Source: Bacilli bacterium (GTDB taxonomy: Bacteria; Bacillota_I; Bacilli_A; RFN20; CAG-288). From it: 48,060 nt of DNA. Both the position numbers and the translations under genes were made by a program. The stretch is taken from NCBI GenBank assembly GCA_022652945.1, contig JALCRV010000015.1, positions 1-48,060 of the forward strand, written 5' to 3'. Shown here in pieces: positions 38,245 through 47,211 of this stretch. Below the pieces are notes generated by a model that had not been told where the DNA came from, searched no databases, and worked only from the letters and a program-made list of their open reading frames with translations. Position 1 is the first letter of the stretch. Each line of letters opens with the position of its first letter.

Positions 38245-39524
38245 TTTCCTATCTTCCTTATCACAGCGTAATAAAGTCCGTCCGAGGAGTAATCGTAAGG
38301 GAATATCTGCTTAGAAGTCTCGATGACAAATTCCGGATTTTCCTTTACGAACTTCTGAACTAACTCCTCGCCTTCTTTCTTATTGATCGTCTTCACTAAA
38401 TATACTAAGAAACCGCCTTTATTTAAACGCGAACTGCCTAAAGAGAGCAAGGACAGTTCTTCGGAAGTTATCTTAGGCATCTCTTCTTCCTTCAACAAAG
38501 AAAGCAAGGCCGGATTCTTCGCAATCAGACCTAAGGAAGAAGAAGGCGGAGCGATAACTAATAAATCGAAAAGCGGAGAGGAAGAAAGGACTTTCTCCTC
38601 TTCCCCTTTCAGGCATAAAACCGCCTTCGTCTCATTTAAAGACAGCCTTTGATAAAAATACTTACCTCTCCGATAAGTCAGCTCATCAGGATAATAAGCG
38701 AGAAGGTTCCCGCCTTGTTCTTTCAGCCTTAAGCCTAAGGAAGCGGAGAAAGAGCCAGTCGAAGAAAAAAGCTGGCCCGCATTAATAACCCCAGCAAGGT
38801 TCAAACTTTCCGAAACAATCTGGAGGGAAAGATCCTCAATAAAAGCTTTGCCGTTTTTATAATCATCCGTTTGAGAAAAAGGCAAAGCGGCATGGTAGAC
38901 ATAGGCATCTTTAGCAAACTGGCTATTCTCATAGACACCTTCATCCAGCAGTTCATCCTCGGTCATCTTCTGATGGTTGAGTCTGACGTAGACCTGTTTA
39001 TGACCTTGGGTGGCTCGTAATAAGGCCATCGCGATTTCATCTCCGTACTGCTCCGCCCACATTCTGATAATCCATTCGGGGACGGAGAAAAAAAGAGCGT
39101 TATATTTATAAGGATCTTTCATCACTTCCGCTGGGATCTTATAAGGAGAGGAAGCCAGGGCTTCTAGCTTTGTTTTTAATTCTTCCGGAGAGAAAGATAA
39201 TAAAAGATCTTCATTCGCCTTTATTCCGTCTTCAATCGTTCGAAAAGGAGCGATGGTCTTCTGGCAGTAACGGATTTGATAAAGGGCCAGGACTAAAAGA
39301 TAAAGCTCAGGAGTGTTGTCTTTAACGTCTTTAAAAGCATCCTTAGCCTGAAAAGAAAGCAGATAATAATGTTTTAAAGCCCCGTGAACAGTCCTTTTCA
39401 AGGTCTCTTCATCTTTGGAAGAAAGATTGAATTCATCTTTTAAAGAAGCAAAAACGGAACTGAGGGATTTCAGTTCATCGATGATCTTCTTTAAGGCCTT
39501 AACACCAACCGCTAAATTATTCAT
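38241..39524 (-). CDS. rsmB: RsmB-like protein without catalytic cysteines
   Basis: Located where 16S rRNA m5C967 methyltransferase lies in Bacillus (before rlmN), 427 residues, with the NusB-like N-terminal domain (about 1-135) and a Rossmann-like C-terminal domain. The catalytic motifs are lost: the SAM loop DxCAAPGGK reads GQLFSSTGSFSASL (250-263), motif IV DAPCS reads IAPPSSS (324-330), and motif VI TCS reads LVKTI (376-380). The surrounding pattern still aligns (GGFLVY, FPYDYSSDGLYYA). It probably cannot methylate but may still bind the 30S subunit. I chose ATG 39524, preceded by AGAAGG; the longer frame to 39587 crosses the promoter. Confidence 0.75.
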   Translation of the reverse strand: MNNLAVGVKALKKIIDELKSLSSVFASLKDEFNLSSKDEETLKRTVHGALKHYYLLSFQAKDAFKDVKDNTPELYLLVLALYQIRYCQKTIAPFRTIEDGIKANEDLLLSFSPEELKTKLEALASSPYKIPAEVMKDPYKYNALFFSVPEWIIRMWAEQYGDEIAMALLRATQGHKQVYVRLNHQKMTEDELLDEGVYENSQFAKDAYVYHAALPFSQTDDYKNGKAFIEDLSLQIVSESLNLAGVINAGQLFSSTGSFSASLGLRLKEQGGNLLAYYPDELTYRRGKYFYQRLSLNETKAVLCLKGEEEKVLSSSPLFDLLVIAPPSSSLGLIAKNPALLSLLKEEEMPKITSEELSLLSLGSSRLNKGGFLVYLVKTINKKEGEELVQKFVKENPEFVIETSKQIFPYDYSSDGLYYAVIRKIGK

Positions 39525-39549
39525 TTGCCTTCTTTTATTTACCCTTAGG

Positions 39550-39558
39550 ATTATAACA
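39550..39558 (-). promoter_or_regulatory. extended -10 promoter of the rsmB-to-thiN block
   Basis: The minus strand reads TGTTATAAT, an extended -10 element, 26 bases before the rsmB start and just after the preceding terminator. Confidence 0.55.
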
Positions 39559-39612
39559 TAGTGGGCTAAGAAGAATAAAAAGAACACCTCGAAAAAGAAG
39601 GAAGAAAAAGCA

Positions 39613-39645
39613 TGAAAAAAGCCGAGGTTATTGTTTCCTCGGCTT
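39613..39645 (-). terminator. Rho-independent terminator after the DUF1904-like gene
   Basis: AAGCCGAGG (39619-39627) and CCTCGGCTT (39637-39645) form a 9-bp stem, followed on the minus strand by TTTTTTCATG. It separates gmk-priA from the rsmB transcript. Confidence 0.9.
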
Positions 39646-39665
39646 AAAGAAGGAAAATTCAGTTT

Positions 39666-40163
39666 CTATTTATCAGTTCTCTTCGACTGTCTTTCCTGCT
39701 CTTCTTTTTGCTGCTCTTCTTCCTTGGCTTTCTTTTTCTCTTCGAAATTCTCGAAAGCGTCACCCATATAAGGCTCTTCTCCCTCTTCCTGGTCAGAATC
39801 AAAGTGAGCCATGTTGCCTTTAGTCATAAAGCGAGGATATTCCTCATTGACGAATTCATGTTCGTGCTCCTCTTCAAAATAATCGAAAACCAGACGGACA
39901 TGGACGTGGTTTTGAGAGAAGATCTTAATCAGCACTTCGCTGGCCTGCTCTTCGATAGGATGATATTTCATCGGAGCTTGGATCTCAACGACCAGCTGAT
40001 AAGAAGTCTGATCGACTCCGCGGTAAATCAAGAAAGAATCCGGCGCGTAGAAAAGAATATTTTCCGGCTCCGTCTCGAAAGCCTGGGCGACTTGATCTTG
40101 GATATCCTCCACGAACGAAGCGGCCTGATACTGATCGACACCCAATAATTTAATGATGATCAT
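39666..40163 (-). CDS. small acidic protein, possibly tautomerase-fold DUF1904
   Basis: A 165-residue protein. The first 110 residues suggest two beta-alpha-beta units (MIIIKLLGVDQYQAASFVE, LVVEIQAPMKYHPIEEQASE, VHVRLVFDYFEEE), resembling DUF1904/tautomerase-like proteins; this match is from pattern only. The rest is a very acidic, then Lys/Glu/Gln-rich tail. In Bacillus this interval holds def and fmt; neither is seen here. It lies 21 bases after priA and is the last gene of the gmk-priA transcript. Confidence 0.55.
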   Translation of the reverse strand: MIIIKLLGVDQYQAASFVEDIQDQVAQAFETEPENILFYAPDSFLIYRGVDQTSYQLVVEIQAPMKYHPIEEQASEVLIKIFSQNHVHVRLVFDYFEEEHEHEFVNEEYPRFMTKGNMAHFDSDQEEGEEPYMGDAFENFEEKKKAKEEEQQKEEQERQSKRTDK

Positions 40164-40184
40164 GTTTGTTATTAATCTCCTGAA

Positions 40185-42410
40185 TTAGATATCCGAAGAA
40201 GGATCGACATCGATGACTAGCTTTAGATCGCTTTCCCCTAAAGGCAAGACATTCAAGCCTACTAAGGCGTCCTGAATCAGGTCACGATTTTTATATTTTA
40301 GCATAATGACCCGGTAATATCTATCCGCGCGCTTCTCGATAAAAGGCTTAGCAGGGCCGAAAATATCGGTTCTTTTGCCCTTCTCTCTGATCAGCTTGCT
40401 AATCAGGTAATCCTTAACTCGATAGCTGGCTTCTTCGGTCTTGGAAAGGTCTTTACCGGAGATAGTGATATTGATCAGGAAGCAATAAGGAGGATAGACT
40501 CTCTGCTTCCGGTTTTCCATCTCGTATTTATAGAAGGCCTCATAATCCTGCTGGCAGGCAAGTTTAATCACCGGATTAGATGGAGAGTAAGTCTGAATCA
40601 AAGCGTAGCCTTGTTCCTTACGTCCGGCCCGGCCAGCTAACTGGGTCAGCAGATCGAAAGTATCTTCGTTCGCCTTATAGGAGGGAAACTCTAAAGACTG
40701 ATCAGCTAACAAGGCGACCGCTAAGGAGACCGAAGGAAAATCGTGCCCTTTAGCTACCATCTGAGTCCCGATCATGATATCGTAAGCCCCGGCAGCGAAT
40801 TCGGTGATGATCTGATGATACTTTCCTTTCTTTCGAGCCGTATCCGCATCGAAGCGGACAATCCGGGCCTGCGGGAAAAATCTCTCCAGTTCTTCTTCGA
40901 CTCTTTCCGTCCCGAATCCAGAATAAGTAAAGACCTTACCACCGCATTTGGGGCAGACCAGATCTTCCGCTTTTAAGACGTAAGAACAATGATGGCAAGT
41001 CACCGCTTTATCTTCCTTATGGTAAGTCAAAGGACGATCGCAGGACGGGCATTTAAGAATCTTCTGGCAGTGACGGCAGTAATAAATCGGAGCGTACCCG
41101 CGCCGATTCAAGAGGAGAATGACCTGCTCTTTTCGCTCCAAGGTCTCTTGGATTCTCTTTCTTAAAGGCAAGGAAATAATGACCGAATCATAATCGATAT
41201 TTGAATAATCGGAGAGATCGATCAGATCTACCTGAGGCAATTTAACATCGTTAAAGCGGCTCTCCAACTTAACTAATTGATAGATTCCTTTTTCCGCCCT
41301 CGCCTTGCATTCTAAGGAAGGCGTAGCGGAACCGAAGACCAGTTTTCTTCCTTGATTTGCTACTCTTAGTAAGGCGATCTTCCTCGCATCGTAAAAAGGC
41401 ATCGTATCCTGCTTATAAGACTCGACATGCTCTTCGTCGAGGATGATGAGCCCTAGATTTTTCACCGGAGCAAAAATCGCTGAGCGGGCTCCGACCACAA
41501 TCGGGGCATCTCCTCGAGCAATCGAGAGGTATTCATCGTATTTCTGAGCATCGGTCAGACCCGAATGGATCAAGGCGGCTTTATCGCCGAAAAGCGAACG
41601 GAAACGAGCGATCATCCGATCGGTCAAAGAAATCTCCGGGACAAGGATAATAGCGCCCTTGCCTTCTTTTATGGTCTTTTCGATAAGCTTAATATAGACT
41701 TCCGTCTTACCTGAACCGGTGACTCCTTCAAGCAAATAGACTTCGTTTGTCCCTTCCGCAATTGCTTGGTAGGCTTTTTCCTGCTCTTGGCTCAGTTCAT
41801 GTTCCTCAAAATCTTCATCTTCGATCTTTGCTAAGCGCAGCTTTTCTTTCTTAATTAAACTGACCAGACCTTTTTTCTCCAGTTTGATTAAAGAGATCTT
41901 GGATGATATCTGACTTCGTGATAGACCATCTTTTTCCGCCTTAAAGCGTTCTAAAAGTTTCAGTTCGTTGCGGTCAAGATCTTTAGAGTCGTAACTGCTT
42001 CCGGTAAGATAGTACTTTTCTTCATAAGCTTTTTTAGGCTTAGTTAAGGAGATAGTATCCGGCCTTAAAGAAGGAGGCAGCATCGCTTTCAGGACTTCGA
42101 TAAAAGGACATAGATAATAAGCAGCGGCTGTTTTCGCTAAGGAAAGCAGTTCCTCATTCAAAATCGGCTCGGTATCCAATAGTTCCTTTATTTCCTTGAC
42201 CTTTAACTGGGAGGCGGAATTATATTCTTCTAAATTTCCTTGGATTTCCTTAGGTTTCTCGACGATAAAGCCAATCAGGTCCTTATGGCCGAATTCAACG
42301 CGTACTCTTAAACCCTCCAAAGGTTTTCCAACCCCTGAATAAGCGTATGAAAAAGGGTGATTAAGATTCATCACCCCGTGTTCGATCATGACTGCAAGCA
42401 AGTAAAACAT
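40185..42410 (-). CDS. priA: primosomal helicase PriA
   Basis: A 3'-5' DNA helicase that reloads the replisome at stalled forks. The 741-residue protein has the N-terminal DNA-binding domain, Walker A GVTGSGKTEVYI, DEEH box ILDEEHVESYKQD, GSATPSLE, the zinc-binding domain with four Cys pairs (CRHCQKILKCPSC, CHHCSYVLK, CPKCGGK), and the motifs GTQMVAKGHDFPSV and QLAGRAGRKEQGYALIQTY. AAAGGAG precedes the ATG. It starts 20 bases after gmk. Confidence 0.96.
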   Translation of the reverse strand: MFYLLAVMIEHGVMNLNHPFSYAYSGVGKPLEGLRVRVEFGHKDLIGFIVEKPKEIQGNLEEYNSASQLKVKEIKELLDTEPILNEELLSLAKTAAAYYLCPFIEVLKAMLPPSLRPDTISLTKPKKAYEEKYYLTGSSYDSKDLDRNELKLLERFKAEKDGLSRSQISSKISLIKLEKKGLVSLIKKEKLRLAKIEDEDFEEHELSQEQEKAYQAIAEGTNEVYLLEGVTGSGKTEVYIKLIEKTIKEGKGAIILVPEISLTDRMIARFRSLFGDKAALIHSGLTDAQKYDEYLSIARGDAPIVVGARSAIFAPVKNLGLIILDEEHVESYKQDTMPFYDARKIALLRVANQGRKLVFGSATPSLECKARAEKGIYQLVKLESRFNDVKLPQVDLIDLSDYSNIDYDSVIISLPLRKRIQETLERKEQVILLLNRRGYAPIYYCRHCQKILKCPSCDRPLTYHKEDKAVTCHHCSYVLKAEDLVCPKCGGKVFTYSGFGTERVEEELERFFPQARIVRFDADTARKKGKYHQIITEFAAGAYDIMIGTQMVAKGHDFPSVSLAVALLADQSLEFPSYKANEDTFDLLTQLAGRAGRKEQGYALIQTYSPSNPVIKLACQQDYEAFYKYEMENRKQRVYPPYCFLINITISGKDLSKTEEASYRVKDYLISKLIREKGKRTDIFGPAKPFIEKRADRYYRVIMLKYKNRDLIQDALVGLNVLPLGESDLKLVIDVDPSSDI

Positions 42411-42429
42411 CTTCGCTCCTTTAACGTCT

Positions 42430-42435
42430 ATTATA
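42430..42435 (-). promoter_or_regulatory. possible internal -10 box for priA
   Basis: On the minus strand TATAAT overlaps the gmk stop, 20 bases before the priA start, which could give a transcript separate from gmk. Confidence 0.35.
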
Positions 42436-43021
42436 CGCTCCGTTTAGCGATTTCGTTTTTCAGGATATCCTTGATTTCGTCGGCTGCTCTCGTCACGATA
42501 TCATTCAAAACGATATATTGATAATTATATTTGTCAGAGAGTTCCGAGCGAGCTTTCTTCAATCTCGCTTGGATGATTTCCTCGGGTTCTGTCCGTCTTT
42601 TCCGAATACGCTTTTCCAAAGCCGCCATCGAAGGAGGTATCAGGAAAATCGAGACTAAATTAGAATCACCGTCTTCTTGGCACTTCGCTAAGACCTGCTT
42701 AGCACCTTGGACTTCAATTTCCAGAAGGACGTTCTTCCCTTCGCTCCTCAGCTGATTGACGTAAGCTTTGGGAGTACCGTATTGATTGCCGACGAAAGAG
42801 GCATGCTCAAGCAGATCGCCCGCTGCCACATGCTGATTAAAGGTCGCTTCATCTACGAAGAAATAATCGACCCCTTCCTGTTCCAATTTACGCATCGGAC
42901 GAGTCGTCATGGAAATCGAATAAGCCAAGTCCAAAGACTTGTCCTCCATGAGGATTCTTCTGACTGCGCCTTTTCCGACACCAGAGGGTCCCGAAATAAT
43001 AATTAAAAGTCCTTTTTCCAT
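42431..43021 (-). CDS. gmk: guanylate kinase
   Basis: Converts GMP to GDP with ATP. The 196-residue protein opens with the P-loop ISGPSGVGKGAVRRIL, then SISMTTRPMRKLEQEGVDYFFV for GMP binding, LLEIEVQGAKQVL and RKRRTEPEEIIQARLKKA (lid). No clear ribosome site precedes the ATG. It heads the conserved gmk-priA block; rpoZ and coaBC, which usually lie between them, are absent here. Confidence 0.96.
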   Translation of the reverse strand: MEKGLLIIISGPSGVGKGAVRRILMEDKSLDLAYSISMTTRPMRKLEQEGVDYFFVDEATFNQHVAAGDLLEHASFVGNQYGTPKAYVNQLRSEGKNVLLEIEVQGAKQVLAKCQEDGDSNLVSIFLIPPSMAALEKRIRKRRTEPEEIIQARLKKARSELSDKYNYQYIVLNDIVTRAADEIKDILKNEIAKRSV

Positions 43022-43061
43022 GTTCTTGAGAAGTAAACTCCGTTTCTGGGTTACTGCCTAT

Positions 43062-43067
43062 ATTATA
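43062..43067 (-). promoter_or_regulatory. -10 box of gmk
   Basis: The minus strand carries TATAAT 40 bases before the gmk start. The -35 region is weak. Confidence 0.4.
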
Positions 43068-43161
43068 AAAAGGCTCGGAAGGATAAACAATAGAAAAAGT
43101 ACTTAAAAAGCCTAGAAATCATAGCATTTATGTCAAATTGACGGAAATAAATGACAAATTG

Positions 43162-45291
43162 TTATTTCGTTTTAATCTTTTCAATCGTATAAGGAATCTT
43201 AAACGGATTGCCATAGGAATCGGCAGGGCGGAAAGGATCGGAATTCCAGTCAGCGGAAAGCGTAATATATTTCTGATCATCGCGAATATCGGTCATCACG
43301 ACCGTGCCAGCCAGATAATAATCCGGCATGCGGACAATTAGCGAGGTGACCTTGCTTCCAGCTAAGATGCAGCCTTTGATATTGATAATCGACTCAGGAA
43401 CGACAAACCGTCCCTCGACGAATTCTTCATCATTAATCGACGAGCCGACAAAAGCAGCATCCTGATAGAAAAGGAAGGTTCCCAAAAGCTTGATGCCTTT
43501 ATAAGCCACCCTATCGGTATTGGTCGTATCGATTTCCGTATGGAATTTCACCTTTGTAAGACTGGTGCAACCGGCGAAAGCCCAAGCGTTCAAATCGCTG
43601 ACATTGCTCGGGAAGTCAACTTCAGTCAAAGCGATGCAGCCTTGGAAGGCTCCGACGCCTACGGTCTCAATGGTCGTCCCGAATTCAATCTTCTTCAGTT
43701 TCTTATAATTTGAGAAGACGCTGTTAGGAATTTCCGTCGGCCCGGCGAGGATTGAGTATTCTTCCAGAGTCGCGCTTAAATCTCCGTACATCGCCGTCAA
43801 ATCATCGCTATAAGGAGCCTTGATAGAAGTCAAAGCCGTATCGGAGAGGAAGACTCCTTTCGCCAAGGTGCAGTTATCAGCTAAGACAATCGTTTTTAGA
43901 TTGGTGCAATCAGCGAAAGCGGAAGAACCGATTTCAGCGACCGAAGGTAAATTAACAGCAGCCAAACTCGCAACACCTTTAAAGGCATTCTTGCCAACAT
44001 ATTTAATGCTGGTCGGAAGGTTGAAAGTATTAGTCGAATTCATAAACGCCGAGGCGGAGACACCTAAAGTACCTTCCACCAAAGCATTATCGACACCGGC
44101 ACCTTTAAAACCGAGGAAGCATTTGCCTAAGTAAACTCCACCATCCGGCTGGGCGCTAAACCAGGCAGAATCCTTCAAAGAATTATTAGCTAAGAATTCA
44201 ACTCCCTCATCTCCGGTGATCGTGGTCAGAGAGGTCAGGCCACTTAAGGCCGACGAGCCAATATACTTAACCCCGGTCAAATCCAAAGAAGTCAAAGCGG
44301 TCAAACTGCTAGCGGCATAATCGACAATCTTTTCCCCGGTAAGTTTCAAAGCCGTAATATTCGCCAAGGAAGCGGAGCCGTTGGTCAACTCGAAAAGTGA
44401 AACATCCCCCGCATAACTCACTTGGAGGAGAGCATCATCATCGCCGAGAACTAAGGACCCGTTTTTCGCTTTGCCTAAATCAACTTTGGTAAGCGAGGAG
44501 CACTTTTCAAAGGCGTGATCGCCTAAGGTCGTAACGGAAGAAGGAACGGTGACTTCTTTAAGCCCCGATTCCGCAAAGGCGTAGGATGAAATCGTCTTCA
44601 AAGAAGAAGGCAGTTTGACACCGGTCAGATTCTTCTGCCCTTTAAAGGCGCCGGAAGAAATCTGGGTGATTCCCTCAGGAACTTCATAAGTCCCGCTCAC
44701 ATTACCGCCGTAGCCGCATAAGACATGCCCGAAGATAATCGGGCCGGAATGCCCAGCGACATAAGTGGAAAACCAAGGGGTTGAAGAGAACGCATCATCG
44801 CCAAGATAAGTAAGCTTAGTCAATTCCTCGGCGTTAAGAGCGGTCAATTTGGTCAGGCCATTGATGGCTTCCTTACCGATTGAAGTAAGGTTAGTCGAAA
44901 GGCGCAAAGAAGTGATCTCATCTCTAGTTCCAAAACAATTATCATCCAAAGCAACAATCGGGTAGCCTTGGCCATAAACCGTCTCGATATCTTTTCTGAT
45001 CGCATCTTCCATCGTCACCGCGCCATTTTCATAGAAGCCCGTAATATTAGCTTCATCCTGGTACAAGTAAGTTGTAATCTCAATCTGATCATCGTAACTC
45101 AAAGTATCCGGTGAAGAGATGCTAGCCTTGATTCCATCAGTGCCCGGCAGTTGCTTAAAGGTATAGCGATCCGCGAAGCGGGTCTCCACCATCGGATTTA
45201 CGAAACTCGAGGTGTTTGCTCCCCCGCAGGAAGCTAAAAACCCCAAGGAAAGTAAACACCCAAGCAGGCCGACAACTTGTTTTTTAGCCAT
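43162..45291 (-). CDS. BspA-like leucine-rich repeat lipoprotein
   Basis: A 709-residue surface lipoprotein. The signal ends in FLASCGG with lipidated C22. From about residue 100 to 640 it has LRR_5 (BspA type) repeats of about 22-24 residues, such as ITQISSGAFKGQKNLTGVKL and VTTLGDHAFEKCSSLTKVDL, broken by stretches with YLGKCFLG-like edges. Such proteins often bind host proteins or polysaccharides. GGGAGG precedes the ATG. It follows the ABC ATPase gene by 14 bases, so it is probably part of a sugar-use operon and may capture substrate outside the cell. After its stop, a direct repeat TGTCAAATTG/TGACAAATTG (43131, 43152) lies before gmk; no strong terminator is seen. Confidence 0.85.
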   Translation of the reverse strand: MAKKQVVGLLGCLLSLGFLASCGGANTSSFVNPMVETRFADRYTFKQLPGTDGIKASISSPDTLSYDDQIEITTYLYQDEANITGFYENGAVTMEDAIRKDIETVYGQGYPIVALDDNCFGTRDEITSLRLSTNLTSIGKEAINGLTKLTALNAEELTKLTYLGDDAFSSTPWFSTYVAGHSGPIIFGHVLCGYGGNVSGTYEVPEGITQISSGAFKGQKNLTGVKLPSSLKTISSYAFAESGLKEVTVPSSVTTLGDHAFEKCSSLTKVDLGKAKNGSLVLGDDDALLQVSYAGDVSLFELTNGSASLANITALKLTGEKIVDYAASSLTALTSLDLTGVKYIGSSALSGLTSLTTITGDEGVEFLANNSLKDSAWFSAQPDGGVYLGKCFLGFKGAGVDNALVEGTLGVSASAFMNSTNTFNLPTSIKYVGKNAFKGVASLAAVNLPSVAEIGSSAFADCTNLKTIVLADNCTLAKGVFLSDTALTSIKAPYSDDLTAMYGDLSATLEEYSILAGPTEIPNSVFSNYKKLKKIEFGTTIETVGVGAFQGCIALTEVDFPSNVSDLNAWAFAGCTSLTKVKFHTEIDTTNTDRVAYKGIKLLGTFLFYQDAAFVGSSINDEEFVEGRFVVPESIINIKGCILAGSKVTSLIVRMPDYYLAGTVVMTDIRDDQKYITLSADWNSDPFRPADSYGNPFKIPYTIEKIKTK

Positions 45292-45305
45292 TTTTCCCTC
45301 CCGTT

Positions 45306-47192
45306 TTACATTAGTTTAACGTCCGAATCGATCGTGTAGACCTCGATCGGATGAGTTAAATCGAAGGAAACCTTCGTCTCCTGACGTTGATTCTTTTCAA
45401 GCGGAGTAACATCGATAAAGTCAACGTTATCACCAATCTTGCCTTTTAAATAGGCTTTCTTGCCATAATCGATAACTTCCTCCGGCACAAAAGGCAGGAG
45501 GTTGTCTTTTGAAGGAATGGTGCTGAAACGTAAACGGTAGCTCTTTTCCAAGACGCGGCGTCCTTCGATCGCCACCAGACGTTTGACGAATTCATCGGAA
45601 AGCAAATAGGTAGCCTCGCCGACTTTGGCGAAGAACGCAATTTGCTTCTTCTTGTTTTCACCGACGACCTTCTTCTTGATGAAAGTGCCGATCGCTTCGA
45701 TTTCATGTCGGACCGGCGTAATCTCAACGCCTTCCTCAAAGGAACAATCCTCAAGGGAAAGATCGAACGGGACTTCATAGCCTTCCTTAACAGGAATCGG
45801 CGAGGTGCAAAACAGATGTTCATCATCCTTGCTCGGAACATCGAGAGTGACTAAATAACGTTCCTCCGCAATCTTTTCGCACTTCACGGCCTTCAAAGTG
45901 AATTCATCGCCATCGATGACGGAATTATTCGGAATCTTCATAACGTGTTCGCCATCAGCCAGATTCTTAAAAGCCGCCGGCTTATCGATGGTCTTTCCGA
46001 ATATCGACATCTTGCCTTGTCCAACCGTAAGATGGACTTTCGAATAAGTCGGCTCATAAGGCATAGCCGCCAACTCAGTCTTGTTATCGAAGACCTGCAA
46101 AAGTTCATTATTGAAAACTGCTTCAATCCGATCGCCGATCTTATGCTCATCATTCGGCTTGACGCGGATAATCACCGAGGATTGAGTCACCGTCTCCGAC
46201 TTGATGGCCTGGGCGAGATCGCAGTAGAGCAAAGTCTCGTTGCCGAGTTTTTCAATCTGGGTGACAATCAAGCCCAAAGTCTTCCCTTCTTCTTTCTTCG
46301 GAGCAATCAGGATATTATCCGGCCTGATACCTAAAGTGACGTGAGTCTTACCATCGAGGTAAGACTGATCGCACTTAAGGAAATAAGCAAAATCGATCAT
46401 GGCTTTCTGCTGATCCTCAAAGAGAATCGAAACCTTCTTGCCTTCCTTAGCGAGGACGACATCGAAGAAATTCATCTGCGGAGTACCGATAAAACCAGCG
46501 ACGAATTTATTGATCGGGTGATTATAAAGGTTGGTCGGAGTATCGATTTGTTGTACTAGGCCCAGCTTCATGACGACGATTCTGGTGCCCATCGTCATGG
46601 CTTCCACCTGGTCATGGGTGACGTAAATAAAAGTAGTCTGAAGTTTCTTATGCAGCTTCGAAATCTCGGTTCTCATCGAGGCGCGGAGCTTGGCATCAAG
46701 GTTAGAAAGCGGCTCATCGAGAAGGAAGACCTTCGGGTTTCTGACGATGGCGCGGCCCAGAGCGACTCTCTGTCTTTGTCCGCCCGACATCGCCTTAGGC
46801 TTGCGGTCGAGATATTCCTCGATGCCTAAGATCTTCGCGGCTTCCAAGACTCGCTTATTGATCTCTTCTTTCGACATGTGCCGATTCTTTAAAGAGAAGG
46901 CGATATTATCGTAGACGCTCATATGAGGATAGAGGGCGTAATTTTGGAACACCATCGCGATATCTCTGTCTTTCGGTTGGACATCGTTAACTAAGGTGTT
47001 GCCGATAAACAAGTCACCTGCGGTGATGTCTTCCAAACCCGCGATCATTCTTAAAGTCGTCGACTTGCCGCAGCCTGAGGGCCCGACGAAGACGATGAAC
47101 TCCTTATCTTTAATCGCGATGTTGAAATCGGAAACAGCTTTCACCCCGTTAGGATAGACCTTGTAGATGTGATTCAATGTAACGTCTGCCAT
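45306..47192 (-). CDS. sugar ABC transporter ATPase (MsmX/MalK type) with long C-terminal extension
   Basis: An ATPase that powers carbohydrate ABC importers. The N-terminal part shows Walker [10 protein letters not shown] (37-45), Q-loop [11 protein letters not shown], signature SGGQRQR (136-142), Walker B FLLDE (156-160) and H193. The regulatory/TOBE region follows to about residue 365 with TLGIRPDNI. After that come about 260 residues not found in the usual 360-390-residue proteins, with a possible second TOBE-like repeat (about 380-475) and two further beta-rich segments. The start follows GAAGGGGG. It is 19 bases after the amylase gene. Permease and binding-protein genes are not in the window. 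Confidence 0.88.
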   Translation of the reverse strand: MADVTLNHIYKVYPNGVKAVSDFNIAIKDKEFIVFVGPSGCGKSTTLRMIAGLEDITAGDLFIGNTLVNDVQPKDRDIAMVFQNYALYPHMSVYDNIAFSLKNRHMSKEEINKRVLEAAKILGIEEYLDRKPKAMSGGQRQRVALGRAIVRNPKVFLLDEPLSNLDAKLRASMRTEISKLHKKLQTTFIYVTHDQVEAMTMGTRIVVMKLGLVQQIDTPTNLYNHPINKFVAGFIGTPQMNFFDVVLAKEGKKVSILFEDQQKAMIDFAYFLKCDQSYLDGKTHVTLGIRPDNILIAPKKEEGKTLGLIVTQIEKLGNETLLYCDLAQAIKSETVTQSSVIIRVKPNDEHKIGDRIEAVFNNELLQVFDNKTELAAMPYEPTYSKVHLTVGQGKMSIFGKTIDKPAAFKNLADGEHVMKIPNNSVIDGDEFTLKAVKCEKIAEERYLVTLDVPSKDDEHLFCTSPIPVKEGYEVPFDLSLEDCSFEEGVEITPVRHEIEAIGTFIKKKVVGENKKKQIAFFAKVGEATYLLSDEFVKRLVAIEGRRVLEKSYRLRFSTIPSKDNLLPFVPEEVIDYGKKAYLKGKIGDNVDFIDVTPLEKNQRQETKVSFDLTHPIEVYTIDSDVKLM

Positions 47193-47211
47193 ATTTTTAT
47201 TTACCCCCTTC

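Noticed and set aside
43131-43161. terminator after the LRR gene
   Set aside because: The two TGWCAAATTG copies are direct rather than inverted repeats and no T run follows a stable stem.
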